A DNA stretch of 64,000 bases. Source: an uncultured Aliiroseovarius sp. GTDB taxonomy: Bacteria > Pseudomonadota > Alphaproteobacteria > Rhodobacterales > Rhodobacteraceae. The stretch spans positions 186,001 to 250,000 of the forward strand of contig NZ_CANMFT010000001.1 of the NCBI RefSeq assembly GCF_947497285.1. The letters are read 5' to 3'. Under the pieces are notes generated by a model. It saw only the letters and a list, made by a program, of their open reading frames with translations. It made no database searches and was not told where the DNA came from. Below, one piece after another: positions 44,466 to 53,432 of this stretch; position 1 is the stretch's first letter, and each line of letters starts with the position of its first letter. A program made the translations under genes and the position numbers.

Positions 44466-46670
44466 TTAGGCTGCGTCTTGTGCGGTGTCGAACCGGCCAT
44501 AGAACGTGTCGCCCTTGTCGGCCAGATCGCGCAAAAGGGCAGGCGTTGTGAACCGCGCGCCATGGGCGGCGGTCAGGCCATCGCAAATCTCGACCGCTTT
44601 GTCCGCGCCGATCATGTCAAGCCAGCTGAACGGGCCGCCGGACCACGGCGCAAAGCCCCATGCCAGGATCGCGCCCACGTCGCCTTCGCGGATGTCTTCC
44701 AACACACCTTCTTCCAGCGCGCGGACAGCCTCCAAGACTTGGCTCATCATCAGGCGATGCTTCACCTCAGTCAGGTCGGGCTGGTCGTCAGCCTGCGGGA
44801 ACTTCCCTTCAAGACCTTCCCACAGTCCGGTGCGCTTGCCCTTTTCGTCGTAGTTATAGAAACCCGCATTGGATTTGCGGCCCAAGCGGCCTTCGTCCGC
44901 CATCCAGAAGATGATGTCGTCCACGGCACCGTCGGGGTAATCGTCGCCCATCGCGGCCTTGGTGGCCTTGGCAATTTTCACACCCAAATCAATCGAGGTC
45001 TCATCAACCAGCTGCAGCGGTCCCACCGGGAAGCCCAGCAGTTTCGCGGCACCTTCGACCAGAGCAGGGCTGACGCCCTCGCCAACCATGCGCATCCCTT
45101 CGTTGATGTAGGGAATGATGCAGCGGTTGCAGTAGAAGAAGCGCGCGTCGTTGACCACAATCGGCGTCTTGCGGATCTGGCGCACATAGTCCAGCGCCTT
45201 AGCGACCGCACGCGGGCCGGTTTCTTTGCCCTTGATGATCTCGACCAGCATCATGCGCTCGACGGGGCTGAAGAAGTGGATGCCGATGAACTGATCCGGG
45301 CGTTCAGACGCCTTTGCCAGCTCGGTGATCGGCAGGGTCGAGGTGTTGGTGGCATAGATGCAGTCTGGGCCCACCACGGCCTCGACCTTTTTGGTCATTT
45401 CGGCCTTTACGCCCACGTCCTCGAACACCGCTTCGATGATCAGGTCCGCACCCTTGAGGGCCTCCAGATCAGTGGTGGCGGTGATGGCCGACAGAACGGC
45501 CTCTTTCTTCTCAGGCGTGGCTTTCTTGCGGGCGATGCCTTTGTCCAGATAGCCCTCGGAATAGGCTTTGCCTCGGTCGGCCGCTTCTTGGGTCTGGTCG
45601 ATCAGGACGACCTCCATCCCGGCCATGGCGGATACCAGCGCGATGCCAGCCCCCATCATGCCCGCGCCCAATACGCCGACTTTCTTGACCGACTGATCGG
45701 CCACGTCTTTGGGCCGCACAGCGCCCTTTTCCAGCGCTTGCTTGTTGATGAAGAGCGAGCGGATCATCGCGCTGGAGGACGGGTTCATAAGCACGTTCAC
45801 GAACCAGCGGCATTCCACGCGCAACGCGTCGTCAAATGGCACCATTGCGCCTTCATAGACGGCTGCCAGCAGAGCCTTGGCTGCCGGATAGACGCCATTG
45901 GTCTTGCCGTGGATCATCGCAGCCGCCCCCACGAAGGTCTGGAAGCCAGCGGGGTGATAGGGTGCGCCGCCGGGCATTTTGTAGCCCTTGGCGTCCCACG
46001 GTTTCACGATGTCGGCATCGGTGGCGTTCAGAACCCACTCTTTCGCGCGGGCTTGCAGTTCATCGGGCGCGACAACCTCGTCGATCAGGCCAGCCGCTTT
46101 CGCTTTGTCTGGCGAAACAGTCTTGCCTTCCAAAAGGAATGGCGCCGCCGCCATCGCACCCATTTTGCGCACAAGACGGGTGGTGCCGCCTGCGCCGGGG
46201 AAGATGCCGACCATGATTTCCGGCAGGCCGATCTTGGCCTTCGGATTGTCCGCCGCAATGATGCGGTGACAGGACAGCGGGATTTCCAGACCGATGCCAA
46301 GCGCGATGCCGGGCAGGGCGGCGACAATCGGTTTGCCGCCTTTGTTGGTCTTGGGGTCCATGCCTGCGCGCTCGATCTTGCGCAGCACACCGTGCATGCC
46401 CATGACACCGTCAAACAGGCCCTTCGCGGGGTTGTCGCCCGCGTCGTTTTTCATCTGAGCGATAACGTTCAGGTCCATCCCGCCGGCGAAATCCTTCTTC
46501 GCCGAGGTGATGATCGCGCCTTTCACGGCGTCGTCTGCCAGAACGGTGTCGATATGGGCGTCCAGCTCGCGCAGCGCGTCATAGGACAGCACGTTCATGG
46601 ATTTGTTGGGGACATCCCAAGTGATGGTGGCGACGCCATCGGCGTCCACGGAATAGTGAAAATCAGCCAT
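44466..46670 (-). CDS. Multifunctional fatty acid oxidation protein (enoyl-CoA hydratase / 3-hydroxyacyl-CoA dehydrogenase)
   Basis: This 734-residue beta-oxidation protein fuses two enzymes. The N-terminal crotonase domain has oxyanion-hole segment KKDFAGGMDL and the catalytic Glu region GLPEIMVGIFPGAGGTTRL. The dehydrogenase domain starts with the NAD motif GVLGAGMMGAGIALVSAMAG near residue 330 and includes FIGIHFFSPVERMMLVEII; two C-terminal 3HCDH domains follow. This is the FadB/FadJ alpha subunit, working with the thiolase encoded 15 nt upstream. AAGGAGA precedes the ATG by 7 nt. The choice between FadB and FadJ cannot be made from sequence alone. Confidence 0.94.
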   Translation of the reverse strand: MADFHYSVDADGVATITWDVPNKSMNVLSYDALRELDAHIDTVLADDAVKGAIITSAKKDFAGGMDLNVIAQMKNDAGDNPAKGLFDGVMGMHGVLRKIERAGMDPKTNKGGKPIVAALPGIALGIGLEIPLSCHRIIAADNPKAKIGLPEIMVGIFPGAGGTTRLVRKMGAMAAAPFLLEGKTVSPDKAKAAGLIDEVVAPDELQARAKEWVLNATDADIVKPWDAKGYKMPGGAPYHPAGFQTFVGAAAMIHGKTNGVYPAAKALLAAVYEGAMVPFDDALRVECRWFVNVLMNPSSSAMIRSLFINKQALEKGAVRPKDVADQSVKKVGVLGAGMMGAGIALVSAMAGMEVVLIDQTQEAADRGKAYSEGYLDKGIARKKATPEKKEAVLSAITATTDLEALKGADLIIEAVFEDVGVKAEMTKKVEAVVGPDCIYATNTSTLPITELAKASERPDQFIGIHFFSPVERMMLVEIIKGKETGPRAVAKALDYVRQIRKTPIVVNDARFFYCNRCIIPYINEGMRMVGEGVSPALVEGAAKLLGFPVGPLQLVDETSIDLGVKIAKATKAAMGDDYPDGAVDDIIFWMADEGRLGRKSNAGFYNYDEKGKRTGLWEGLEGKFPQADDQPDLTEVKHRLMMSQVLEAVRALEEGVLEDIREGDVGAILAWGFAPWSGGPFSWLDMIGADKAVEICDGLTAAHGARFTTPALLRDLADKGDTFYGRFDTAQDAA

Positions 46671-46685
46671 AATAACGTCTCCTTC

Positions 46686-47891
46686 TTACACGCGTTCAAG
46701 AATGGTTGCGGCACCCATGCCCGAGCCGATGCAAAGCGTGGCCAGACCGGTTTCCTTGTCCGCGCGCTCCATTTCGTCCAGCAGGGCGCTGAGGATCATC
46801 GCACCAGTGCCGCCCAGCGGGTGGCCCATGGCGATAGCGCCGCCGTTCACGTTCACCTTGTTGGTGTCGGCGTCGAAGGCTTGGATGAAACGCAGAACGA
46901 CGGAGGCAAACGCCTCGTTCACCTCAAACAGGTCGATGTCGCCGAAATCCATGCCAGCGGCTTGCAGCACGCGTTCTGTGGCCGGAACAGGGCCAGTCAG
47001 CATGATCGTGGGATCGGTGCCGACTTTCGATGTCGCTTTGACCCGCGCCCGCGGTTTCAGCCCGTGGCGTTCGCCGAATTCCTTGTTGCCGATCAGGATG
47101 GCGGCAGAGCCATCGGCAATCCCGGAGGAGTTGCCCGCGTGGTGCACGTGGTTGATACGCTCAAGATGCGGGTATTTCAGCAGGGCCACAGCGTCAAAGC
47201 CCGGCATCGCCTCACCCATCGCCTTGAAGGACGGGTTCAGTCCGCCCAGCGTTTGCATGGTGGTTTCGCGGATCATCTGATCCTCGGACATGATCTCAAG
47301 GCCGTTCTGATCAAGCACTGGAATGATTGCCTTGAATCGTCCATCGGCGCGGGCCGCGGCAGCGCGTTTCTGGCTTTCGACGGCATAAGCGTCGCAATCG
47401 TCGCGGGAGAACCCGTATTCGGTCGCGATGATGTCGGCCGAGATGCCCTGAGGCACGAAATAGGCTTTCATCGCCAGATGCGGATCGGCCGCAATCGCGC
47501 CTCCATCCATGCCCATCGGCACGCGGCTCATGCTTTCCACACCACCGGCGATATAGGCATCACCTGCGCCGCCCTTCACTTGGTTGGCGGCCATGTTCAC
47601 AGCTTCCAGACCCGAGGCGCAGAACCGGTTGATCGACACGCCTGGAATACGCTCGTCCAGATCGGAATACAGCACCGAGGAGCGGGCCAAACAGGCACCT
47701 TGTTCGCCCACTTGGGTCACATTGCCCCAGATCACATCCTCGACGGCGTGGCCGTCCAGATTGTTGCGCTCTTTCAGCGCGTTCAGTGCAATAGCGGACA
47801 GGCGCACGGCGGTCACCTCGTGCAAGGTGCCGTCTTTCTTGCCTTTGCCACGCGGGGTGCGCACGGCGTCATAGATATAGGCGTCGGTCAT
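46686..47891 (-). CDS. Acetyl-CoA C-acyltransferase (thiolase)
   Basis: This 401-residue thiolase cleaves 3-ketoacyl-CoA in beta-oxidation, forming the beta subunit of the trifunctional complex with the FadB/J protein. The nucleophile Cys is in NRFCASGLEAVNMAA; the C-terminal His and Cys are in GGAIAMGHPLGGTGA and LCIGSGMGAA. Two adjacent ATGs occur; 47891 (MTDAYIYDAVRTPRG) lies 6 nt after AAGGA and is preferred over 47894. It belongs to the minus-strand fatty acid oxidation cluster. Confidence 0.93.
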   Translation of the reverse strand: MTDAYIYDAVRTPRGKGKKDGTLHEVTAVRLSAIALNALKERNNLDGHAVEDVIWGNVTQVGEQGACLARSSVLYSDLDERIPGVSINRFCASGLEAVNMAANQVKGGAGDAYIAGGVESMSRVPMGMDGGAIAADPHLAMKAYFVPQGISADIIATEYGFSRDDCDAYAVESQKRAAAARADGRFKAIIPVLDQNGLEIMSEDQMIRETTMQTLGGLNPSFKAMGEAMPGFDAVALLKYPHLERINHVHHAGNSSGIADGSAAILIGNKEFGERHGLKPRARVKATSKVGTDPTIMLTGPVPATERVLQAAGMDFGDIDLFEVNEAFASVVLRFIQAFDADTNKVNVNGGAIAMGHPLGGTGAMILSALLDEMERADKETGLATLCIGSGMGAATILERV

Positions 47892-47908
47892 CATTCATCC
47901 TTTCGAGA

Positions 47909-48544
47909 TCACGCGCGGTCCGCAGGGGAGCCGGGCATCAGGTCATAGGGGTGTTTCCAGCCGGGCGTTTCCGAAATACGGGTGAGCCAAGCGTCAATTG
48001 CGGGCCATTCGACGCGGTCGAAGCCGAAGGGTTCAGGGTAAAACAGGTAGCCACAGCATGAGATATCAGCGAGCGTGATGGCGTCGCCAACCAGCCAGTT
48101 GCGTTTGCTCAACTCGTCTTCCAGCACTTTGTAAGCGCCTTTCAAACGAGCCTGATTGAAGGCGATCACTTCGGCAGGGCGCTTGTCTTCGGGCAGGAAG
48201 TTCATCAGGAACCGGGTGTTTCCCGCGACCGACGACATCTTGTGATTGTCCCAAAACTGCCAGCGCAGGATTTCACGCCGTTCATTCGCGCTACGCCCGC
48301 CCAGCTTGCCGGATTTCGAGGACACATAGTCCTGAATGACGCCGGATTGCGACAGCGTCACATCCCCGTCGATCATTACCGGCACCTCGCCCATCGGGTT
48401 CAGTTCGCGAAACTCGGGGCTGCGGGTTTCGCCGTTGAAGAAGTCGACGAAGACGGGTTCCCATTCCAGCTCGGACAATTCCAGTGTCAAAGCGGCTTTG
48501 TAGGCGTTTCCGCTTTCACCGAAGCAATAGAGTTTGATCGTCAT
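47909..48544 (-). CDS. Glutathione S-transferase family protein
   Basis: This 211-residue protein has an N-terminal thioredoxin-like domain (IKLYCFGESGNAYKAALTLEL, with GEVPVMIDGDVTLSQSGVI for glutathione contact) and a C-terminal all-alpha domain (ADISCCGYLFYPE). It may detoxify electrophilic acyl intermediates or act as a GSH-dependent isomerase. It sits 17 nt after the small-protein/acyl-CoA dehydrogenase side of the beta-oxidation cluster and just before the thiolase gene, so co-expression is likely. The Ser in GESGN is a candidate for the catalytic hydroxyl. Confidence 0.88.
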   Translation of the reverse strand: MTIKLYCFGESGNAYKAALTLELSELEWEPVFVDFFNGETRSPEFRELNPMGEVPVMIDGDVTLSQSGVIQDYVSSKSGKLGGRSANERREILRWQFWDNHKMSSVAGNTRFLMNFLPEDKRPAEVIAFNQARLKGAYKVLEDELSKRNWLVGDAITLADISCCGYLFYPEPFGFDRVEWPAIDAWLTRISETPGWKHPYDLMPGSPADRA

Positions 48545-48572
48545 CGTTCCCTCCCGTTGAACGTGGCCCGCA

Positions 48573-48785
48573 TCAGCGTTTGCGTGCGTCCAGTTCAGAG
48601 TTGAACAGCCGCAGACGGGCCGTCAGGTTTTCTTCGTCCGTTACACTGTCGAAATGCTCAAACAGGAAGGACAGGGCTTCACCTTCGTCAAGCCCTGCCT
48701 CTTTCGCGAAACGCCTGAGCCGACGATAGCCATCCTCTGTCATGGCACAGGGGAAGCGGCGGGTCAGTTTGAAACGTTTCGGCAT
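48573..48785 (-). CDS. Small conserved protein in the beta-oxidation cluster
   Basis: I do not recognise this 70-residue protein. It begins with a basic strand (MPKRFKLTRRFPCAMTEDGY) and continues as helices (RRLRRFAKEAGLDEGEALSFLFEHF and a charged tail ending DARKR). The strand-helix-helix layout is reminiscent of a ribbon-helix-helix DNA-binding protein, but similarity is not certain. AAGGAG lies 4-5 nt before the ATG. It is located between the acyl-CoA dehydrogenase and GST genes on the same strand with short spacers, so it is part of the cluster. Confidence 0.75.
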   Translation of the reverse strand: MPKRFKLTRRFPCAMTEDGYRRLRRFAKEAGLDEGEALSFLFEHFDSVTDEENLTARLRLFNSELDARKR

Positions 48786-48812
48786 GGTCTCTCCTTGCTT
48801 GGGTTGCCCAGA

Positions 48813-50585
48813 TCAGAACGCGTCAGCGTCCAGAGCCATCACGGTCTCCGCGCCGCTTTCGATGCGGGACAGATGCATGGCCGTGGCGGGCAGGCGGCGT
48901 GCCATATAGTAGCGCGCGGTGGCCAGTTTGGTTTCATAAAACGTGGCGTCAGCTGCGCCGTTTGCAAGGGCGTCCAGCGCAGCGCGCGCCTGTTGTGCCC
49001 AAGCGTAGCCCAAGCAGACATGACCAAACAGGTGCATGAAATCATAGCTGCCAGCGAGCGCGTTGTTGGGATTTTTCATGCCGTTTTGCATGAAATACAT
49101 CGACGCGGCTTGCAGGTGCTTTGACGCTTCTTTCAGCGGCTCGATGAAATCCTTCATTTCATCGCTGTCCTGTTCTTTGCAATAGGACTTGATCAACTCA
49201 AAGAACGCCATGATCGGCTTGCCGCCATCTGCGGCCAGCTTGCGACCCACAAGGTCCAGCGCCTGCACGCCGTTGGCCCCTTCATAGATCTGGGCAATGC
49301 GGGCGTCGCGGACGAACTGGCTCATCCCATGTTCTTCGATATAGCCGTGGCCGCCAAAGACCTGCTGGGCCAGAACGGTCATGTCAAAGCCCTGATCGGT
49401 CAGGAAGCCTTTCAGGACAGGTGTCATCAGGCTGATCAGGCCGTCCGCTTCTTTGTCACCCGAACGATGCGCCTGGTCGATCAGCAGCGCGCCCCAGAGC
49501 AGGAAGCCGCGCGCGCCTTCGATAAAGCTTTTCTGGTCCATCAGCGACCGGCGGATATCCGGGTGCACGATCAGCGGATCGGCGGGGCCGTCCGGGTTTT
49601 TCGCGCCCGTCACGTCGCGCCCTTGCAAACGGTCCTTGGCATAGATCACGGCGTTCTGATAGGCCGCTTCGGCTTGCGCCAGACCTTGCATGCCCACGCC
49701 CAGACGCGCCTCGTTCATCATGGTGAACATGGCGCGCATGCCTTTGTGCATGTCACCCAGCAGATAACCCGTCGCCTCGTCGTAGTTCATGACACAGGTC
49801 GCGTTGCCGTGGATGCCCATCTTGTGCTCGATATTGCCGACCGTCACGCCGTTGCGTGACCCGACCGAGCCATCTTCGTTCAGGTTGAACTTCGGCACGA
49901 TGAAGAGCGAGACGCCCTTGATGCCGTCAGGCCCACCAGGGATTTTCGCCAGCACAAGGTGGATGACGTTTTCCGACATGTCGTGATCGCCGGCCGAGAT
50001 GAAGATCTTCTGGCCCGAGATTTTATAGGACCCATCATCCTGCGGTTCGGCCTTGGTCCGCATCAGACCTAGATCGGTGCCGCAATGGGGTTCGGTCAGG
50101 TTCATCGTCCCGGTCCATTCACAGCTGACCATCTTGGGCAGATAAGTCGCTTTCTGCTCGTCCGTGCCGTGCGCCAAAATGGCCGACGCGGCACCGTGAG
50201 TCAGGCCCTGATACATGGTGAAGGATTGGTTTGCGGCCGAGAACATCTCGCCCACAGCCGTGCCCAGCAGAACGGGCATGTTCTGACCGCCGAATTCTTC
50301 GGGCATGTCCAGCCCAGTCCAGCCACCTTCCTTCATTTGCTCAAACGCGGCCTTGAAGCCAGCGGGGGTATAAACCACGCCATTTTCCAGACGGCACCCT
50401 TCATGGTCGCCGGTGATGTTCAAGGGCGTAAGAACCTCGCTCGCGACTTTGCCGGCTTCTTCCAGAACAGCACCCGTGAAATCGGGTTCCAGTTCGTCAT
50501 ATCCGGGGATGTCTTGTTTGTCTGCCTTGAGCACTTCATGCAGAAGGAAGGCCATGTCCTTGGTCGGAGCGGTGTAGCTGGGCAT
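48813..50585 (-). CDS. Acyl-CoA dehydrogenase with C-terminal extension (FadE/DmdC-like)
   Basis: This 590-residue FAD enzyme introduces the trans-2 double bond in acyl-CoA. The core has [20 protein letters not shown] (FAD/substrate contact) and the catalytic Glu in [16 protein letters not shown]; the last ~130 residues form the acyl-CoA dehydrogenase C-terminal domain. This long subfamily includes the 3-methylmercaptopropionyl-CoA dehydrogenase DmdC as well as fatty acyl-CoA dehydrogenases; the clustering with thiolase and FadB/J favours fatty acid oxidation. AAGGA lies about 8 nt before the ATG. The MerR-type regulator gene lies 11 nt upstream. Confidence 0.92.
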   Translation of the reverse strand: MPSYTAPTKDMAFLLHEVLKADKQDIPGYDELEPDFTGAVLEEAGKVASEVLTPLNITGDHEGCRLENGVVYTPAGFKAAFEQMKEGGWTGLDMPEEFGGQNMPVLLGTAVGEMFSAANQSFTMYQGLTHGAASAILAHGTDEQKATYLPKMVSCEWTGTMNLTEPHCGTDLGLMRTKAEPQDDGSYKISGQKIFISAGDHDMSENVIHLVLAKIPGGPDGIKGVSLFIVPKFNLNEDGSVGSRNGVTVGNIEHKMGIHGNATCVMNYDEATGYLLGDMHKGMRAMFTMMNEARLGVGMQGLAQAEAAYQNAVIYAKDRLQGRDVTGAKNPDGPADPLIVHPDIRRSLMDQKSFIEGARGFLLWGALLIDQAHRSGDKEADGLISLMTPVLKGFLTDQGFDMTVLAQQVFGGHGYIEEHGMSQFVRDARIAQIYEGANGVQALDLVGRKLAADGGKPIMAFFELIKSYCKEQDSDEMKDFIEPLKEASKHLQAASMYFMQNGMKNPNNALAGSYDFMHLFGHVCLGYAWAQQARAALDALANGAADATFYETKLATARYYMARRLPATAMHLSRIESGAETVMALDADAF

Positions 50586-50596
50586 AGAGGTCGTCC

Positions 50597-50998
50597 TTAT
50601 TTCGGGTCTGAATTGTCATCGTCGAATGTGGCGATCTTTTCGTTCACCCAATTCAACTGTTTTGTCAGATCGTCGATGGCATCATCCAGCTCTTCGCGTT
50701 GACGTTTAAGGTCTTCGAGATGACCCAAAGCCACGTCGTAGGTCCGCTTAAGCTGCAGCTTTTGTTGGTCGCCGCGGTGATACAGGTCCAGAAGCTGGCG
50801 AATTTCTTCCAGCGAAAAGCCAAAACGCTTACCGCGCAGGATCAGCTTCAAACGTGCGCGATCACGCCTGGTAAACAAGCGTTTCTGGCCTTCACGGATC
50901 GGCGCGATCAACTCTTTCGCTTCATAAAAGCGGAGCGTGCGCGCGGTGACATTGAAAGCCTCGCACATCTGGCGAATGGTCATGAGTTCGTCGGTCAT
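50597..50998 (-). CDS. MerR-family transcriptional regulator (LiuR-like)
   Basis: This 133-residue regulator has an N-terminal winged helix ([26 protein letters not shown]), a second DNA-contacting segment ([31 protein letters not shown]) and a C-terminal coiled-coil dimerisation helix ([22 protein letters not shown]). MerR proteins of this type (LiuR-like) control acyl-CoA and branched-chain amino acid breakdown in proteobacteria. The ATG at 50998 follows GGAG by 5 nt. It is upstream of, and 11 nt from, the acyl-CoA dehydrogenase gene, so it is likely to regulate its own operon through the palindrome at 51062-51077. Confidence 0.9.
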   Translation of the reverse strand: MTDELMTIRQMCEAFNVTARTLRFYEAKELIAPIREGQKRLFTRRDRARLKLILRGKRFGFSLEEIRQLLDLYHRGDQQKLQLKRTYDVALGHLEDLKRQREELDDAIDDLTKQLNWVNEKIATFDDDNSDPK

Positions 50999-51061
50999 AC
51001 TATCTCCAATCACTACCCGACACCGGCAACATGATCTAACCGGGTCTTCTTACAATGTAGC

Positions 51062-51077
51062 TTTACGTTTACGTAAA
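51062..51077 (-). promoter_or_regulatory. Probable MerR/LiuR operator
   Basis: On the minus strand the site reads TTTACGTAAACGTAAA, a near-perfect palindrome 64-79 nt before the MerR-type gene. It is close to the operator described for LiuR, a MerR-family regulator of acyl-CoA catabolism. It falls between a possible -35 (TTACAT) and -10 (TACATT) separated by 17 nt, the position typical of MerR operators. Confidence 0.6.
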
Positions 51078-51105
51078 TGTAACGTGGCGTCAGGGTTTTT
51101 CTTGT

Positions 51106-51143
51106 CGTAACGTCACGTCTCGAAAATCGAGGGTGACGTAACG
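51106..51143. promoter_or_regulatory. Long imperfect inverted repeat in the MerR intergenic region
   Basis: CGTAACGTCAC (51106-51116) faces GTGACGTAACG (51133-51143) with one mismatch; an inner dyad CTCGA/TCGAG lies between. Smaller dyads follow: GTATG/CATAC (51144-51158) and ACTTAC/GTAAGT (51167-51183). They lie between the two MerR genes, upstream of the operon promoter, and may be further operator sites. Confidence 0.45.
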
Positions 51144-51207
51144 GTATGTTTTTCATACAAAAATCAACTTACGCTAGGTAAGTCAAAAACTGCTCAAAAA
51201 AGCACAA

Positions 51208-51247
51208 ACCCGCCAGAGCAGCAGGAAAACAAGGGAATCAGGCGGGT
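51208..51247 (-). terminator. Possible terminator of the second MerR gene
   Basis: ACCCGCC (51208-51214) pairs with GGCGGGT (51241-51247). On the minus strand the stem is followed by TTTGTGCTTTTTT, a broken T tract. The 26-nt loop is long, so efficiency is uncertain. It begins immediately after the stop codon of the MerR gene at 51248. Confidence 0.5.
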
Positions 51248-51616
51248 CTAGCCCAGCGCTTTGGCAACATCGTCACGTAGCTTTTGCAGATCTTCGATGC
51301 TTTCAGACAGCTGGTCGAATTGCGCGCGCAGATCGGTTAACTGGCGGTCAGCAAGCTCGACCCAAGCGCGGTTCTGGGCCTCGGTTCCCTTTTCATCGTA
51401 GATCAAAAGCCACTGTCGAAGCTCTTCCAAAGAAAAGCCGAAGCGTCGCCCCCTGAGAATCAACGTCATGCGAGCAACCTCGCGCGGGGTGTAGAAACGC
51501 GACCGGCCTTCCTTTTCGGGGCTCAGCAATTCGATGTATTCGTAGTATCTGAGCGTGCGCGGGGTAACGTCGAACTTGGCGCACATTTCCTTGAAGGTCA
51601 GGCGGTCTTCGGCCAT
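51248..51616 (-). CDS. Second MerR-family transcriptional regulator
   Basis: This 122-residue regulator is a paralogue of the MerR protein encoded at 50597-50998: the N-terminal winged helix (LTFKEMCAKFDVTPRTLRYYEYIELL) and the segment [22 protein letters not shown] align closely, and the C-terminal helix (LTDLRAQFDQLSESIEDLQKL) again suggests dimerisation. AAGGGAA lies about 6 nt before the ATG. It may co-regulate the beta-oxidation cluster or respond to a different acyl-CoA. It follows the metal-exporter gene on the same strand after 95 nt, so co-transcription with that gene cannot be excluded. Confidence 0.9.
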   Translation of the reverse strand: MAEDRLTFKEMCAKFDVTPRTLRYYEYIELLSPEKEGRSRFYTPREVARMTLILRGRRFGFSLEELRQWLLIYDEKGTEAQNRAWVELADRQLTDLRAQFDQLSESIEDLQKLRDDVAKALG

Positions 51617-51711
51617 GAGGATTCCCTTGCGGTCTTTTCAACAGCAAGCGTAATGGACCCGCGCGCATGGTGCAATTGCGTAGAACCACCTGCGGCGCGC
51701 GCCCATGCCCG

Positions 51712-52836
51712 TCAGTTCATGAAACCGGGTGCCAGAAAATAGAACGTATAGGCGACGATCAGCGCTGGGATGGTAGAATAAAGCGTCGCCACAATGGCGG
51801 CCTTGGGGTTCAGCGCAATCGCTGGGAACAATGCGTCTCCGTCGTTCGAAATGGCGTTCCCGACAAGCGAAGCAAACGGAATGACGCCATTCAGAAACAG
51901 CGTAGCGACCAGAACCTGCGGACCGCAACCGGGGATCAGGCCCACAATAATGGCCATGAGCGGCAGAAGCGGCGCAATTGACTGGAACAGCAATTCAATG
52001 TCCAGACCCGCGAACTCCGCCACATAGTCATACGCCAGGTAGGCACCGATCACCCAGACCGAGATGAAGCTGGTTTCTTCGGCCATCCGTGTGATGGGGC
52101 TGTCTTTGGCGTTGGTCATCGCGGCCAGTTTCGACGTGGCCCAAATTGTCAGGCCCAGAAAGGTGCCGGTCAGGGCAAGCCACTGGACCGGTATCCCGAA
52201 GATTGCGTTGATTTCGACCTGTGCCAACTGCGCAGCGCCAACCGTGAAGCCCGGAATGGCGAGCAACAGATACGCGATGTCTTGCAAGCGGGTGCGCCCG
52301 ATCAGCGGGGCAAGCTCGCAACTGGCAAGATTTCCAGCGCGGTATTCCACTTTATGGAAGTGATCGACCAGCCAGCCCGACAAGATGCCGACGACCAGAG
52401 ACAAAGGCAGCACCACAAGGGCTGCATCGGGGCGGGTGGCGATCAACAGAAAGGCCGCATCACCCATGGTGGCGGTCAGTGTCGCGACCACGGCGCCAAA
52501 GCCAACATGGCCCGAGCTATAAGCCGCGACAACGACAACGGCACCGCCACAGCCCGGTGTGGTGCCCAGAAGTGCCGCCAGCGGCACCTGTGCTCCGCGT
52601 GCTCTGGACAGGCTTTCACCGATGTCAAAATCGAACAGTCGCTCTGCGCCATAAAAGATCAAAAGCGTGGCGGCGACGAAAACCGATACCTGCACATAGG
52701 CATCGGTCATCAATTCGCGTGTCAATTCACCCAGATGGCCGGGGGCAAGCGCCAGAACAGCCATGATAGCCAGCACCAGCAGGCGCCTAGGGCGAAACGT
52801 CCCCACAGGGGCGGTAATGGCTGTTGCGTCAGTCAT
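51712..52836 (-). CDS. Putative manganese/heavy-metal exporter (ArsP_2 family)
   Basis: This 374-residue inner-membrane protein belongs to the putative 10-TM heavy-metal exporter family sometimes annotated as manganese transporter. Multiple hydrophobic segments are visible, with two related GCG-containing loops: LLGTTPGCGGAVVVVAAY in the first half and IVGLIPGCGPQVLVATLF in the second, pointing to an internal repeat of the transport unit. It would export divalent metal from the cytoplasm. Only a weak ribosome binding site (AAGAGTAG) precedes the ATG. A direct repeat TTGCGAA upstream may be a metalloregulator site. Confidence 0.85.
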   Translation of the reverse strand: MTDATAITAPVGTFRPRRLLVLAIMAVLALAPGHLGELTRELMTDAYVQVSVFVAATLLIFYGAERLFDFDIGESLSRARGAQVPLAALLGTTPGCGGAVVVVAAYSSGHVGFGAVVATLTATMGDAAFLLIATRPDAALVVLPLSLVVGILSGWLVDHFHKVEYRAGNLASCELAPLIGRTRLQDIAYLLLAIPGFTVGAAQLAQVEINAIFGIPVQWLALTGTFLGLTIWATSKLAAMTNAKDSPITRMAEETSFISVWVIGAYLAYDYVAEFAGLDIELLFQSIAPLLPLMAIIVGLIPGCGPQVLVATLFLNGVIPFASLVGNAISNDGDALFPAIALNPKAAIVATLYSTIPALIVAYTFYFLAPGFMN

Positions 52837-52850
52837 GACTACTCTTTTAG

Positions 52851-52874
52851 TTGCGAATAATTCTTAATTGCGAA
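52851..52874. promoter_or_regulatory. TTGCGAA direct repeat upstream of the metal exporter gene
   Basis: Two TTGCGAA copies (52851-52857 and 52868-52874) lie 17 bp apart around a GAATAATTC dyad, 15-38 nt before the exporter start. AT-rich dyads in this position are often sites for Fur/Mur-type metalloregulators; the repressor identity is unknown. Confidence 0.35.
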
Positions 52875-52940
52875 AGTAGGGGCTGGACGCGGCAATTGCA
52901 AGGGCCAATAAAAGGCAGGAAGCGCCAAAGGGGAACTTGG

Positions 52941-53432
52941 ATGATCAAGAATCTGACGCCAGAGAAAAAGGCTGAAATTGCCCGGAAATTTACCGAAGCG
53001 ATCCCTCATTGCGGTGCCTTGGGCATGACGCTTGACGCATTGGGCGAAGGCGAGGCGGTGATGTCCATGCCCTATGATGAACGCTTTATCGGCGATCCAC
53101 GCTCGGGTGTGATCCACGGCGGTGCAGTGTCGGCGCTGATGGACACCTGCTGCGGATCTGCGGTGATGAGCCATCCCGACGCGCCTGCGATCACCGCAAC
53201 GATTGACCTGCGCATTGACTATATGCGCCCTGCCACACCCGGCCAGAAGATCACTGCCCGCGCGACCTGCTACCACGTCACGCGCTCGGTCGCGTTTGTG
53301 CGTGCGGTGGCGCTGGACGAAGACGAAAGTCGCCCGGTCGCGACCGCAACAGGCGCATTTTCGGCGGACGGCGACCCAAGACGGCGCTCCACCGAAATCT
53401 CAGCCGAGATCAGCGGAGGCGAAAAGCCATGA
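52941..53432 (+). CDS. PaaI-family (hot-dog) thioesterase
   Basis: This 163-residue hot-dog-fold protein would hydrolyse acyl-CoA thioesters. The central helix motif is [22 protein letters not shown], in which the HGG turn and following Asp are typical of PaaI-type enzymes, and [16 protein letters not shown] is the adjacent strand. AAGGGGA lies before the ATG at 52941. The stop overlaps the start of a second thioesterase gene by 4 nt. It is divergent from the metal exporter gene. Confidence 0.9.
   Translation: MIKNLTPEKKAEIARKFTEAIPHCGALGMTLDALGEGEAVMSMPYDERFIGDPRSGVIHGGAVSALMDTCCGSAVMSHPDAPAITATIDLRIDYMRPATPGQKITARATCYHVTRSVAFVRAVALDEDESRPVATATGAFSADGDPRRRSTEISAEISGGEKP

Noticed and set aside
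44463-47948. A 1161-codon open frame antisense to the fadB/J and thiolase genes
   Set aside because: It runs exactly opposite two well-supported enzymes, has no recognisable domain and is His/Gly/Arg-rich; long antisense frames are expected from GC-rich codon use.
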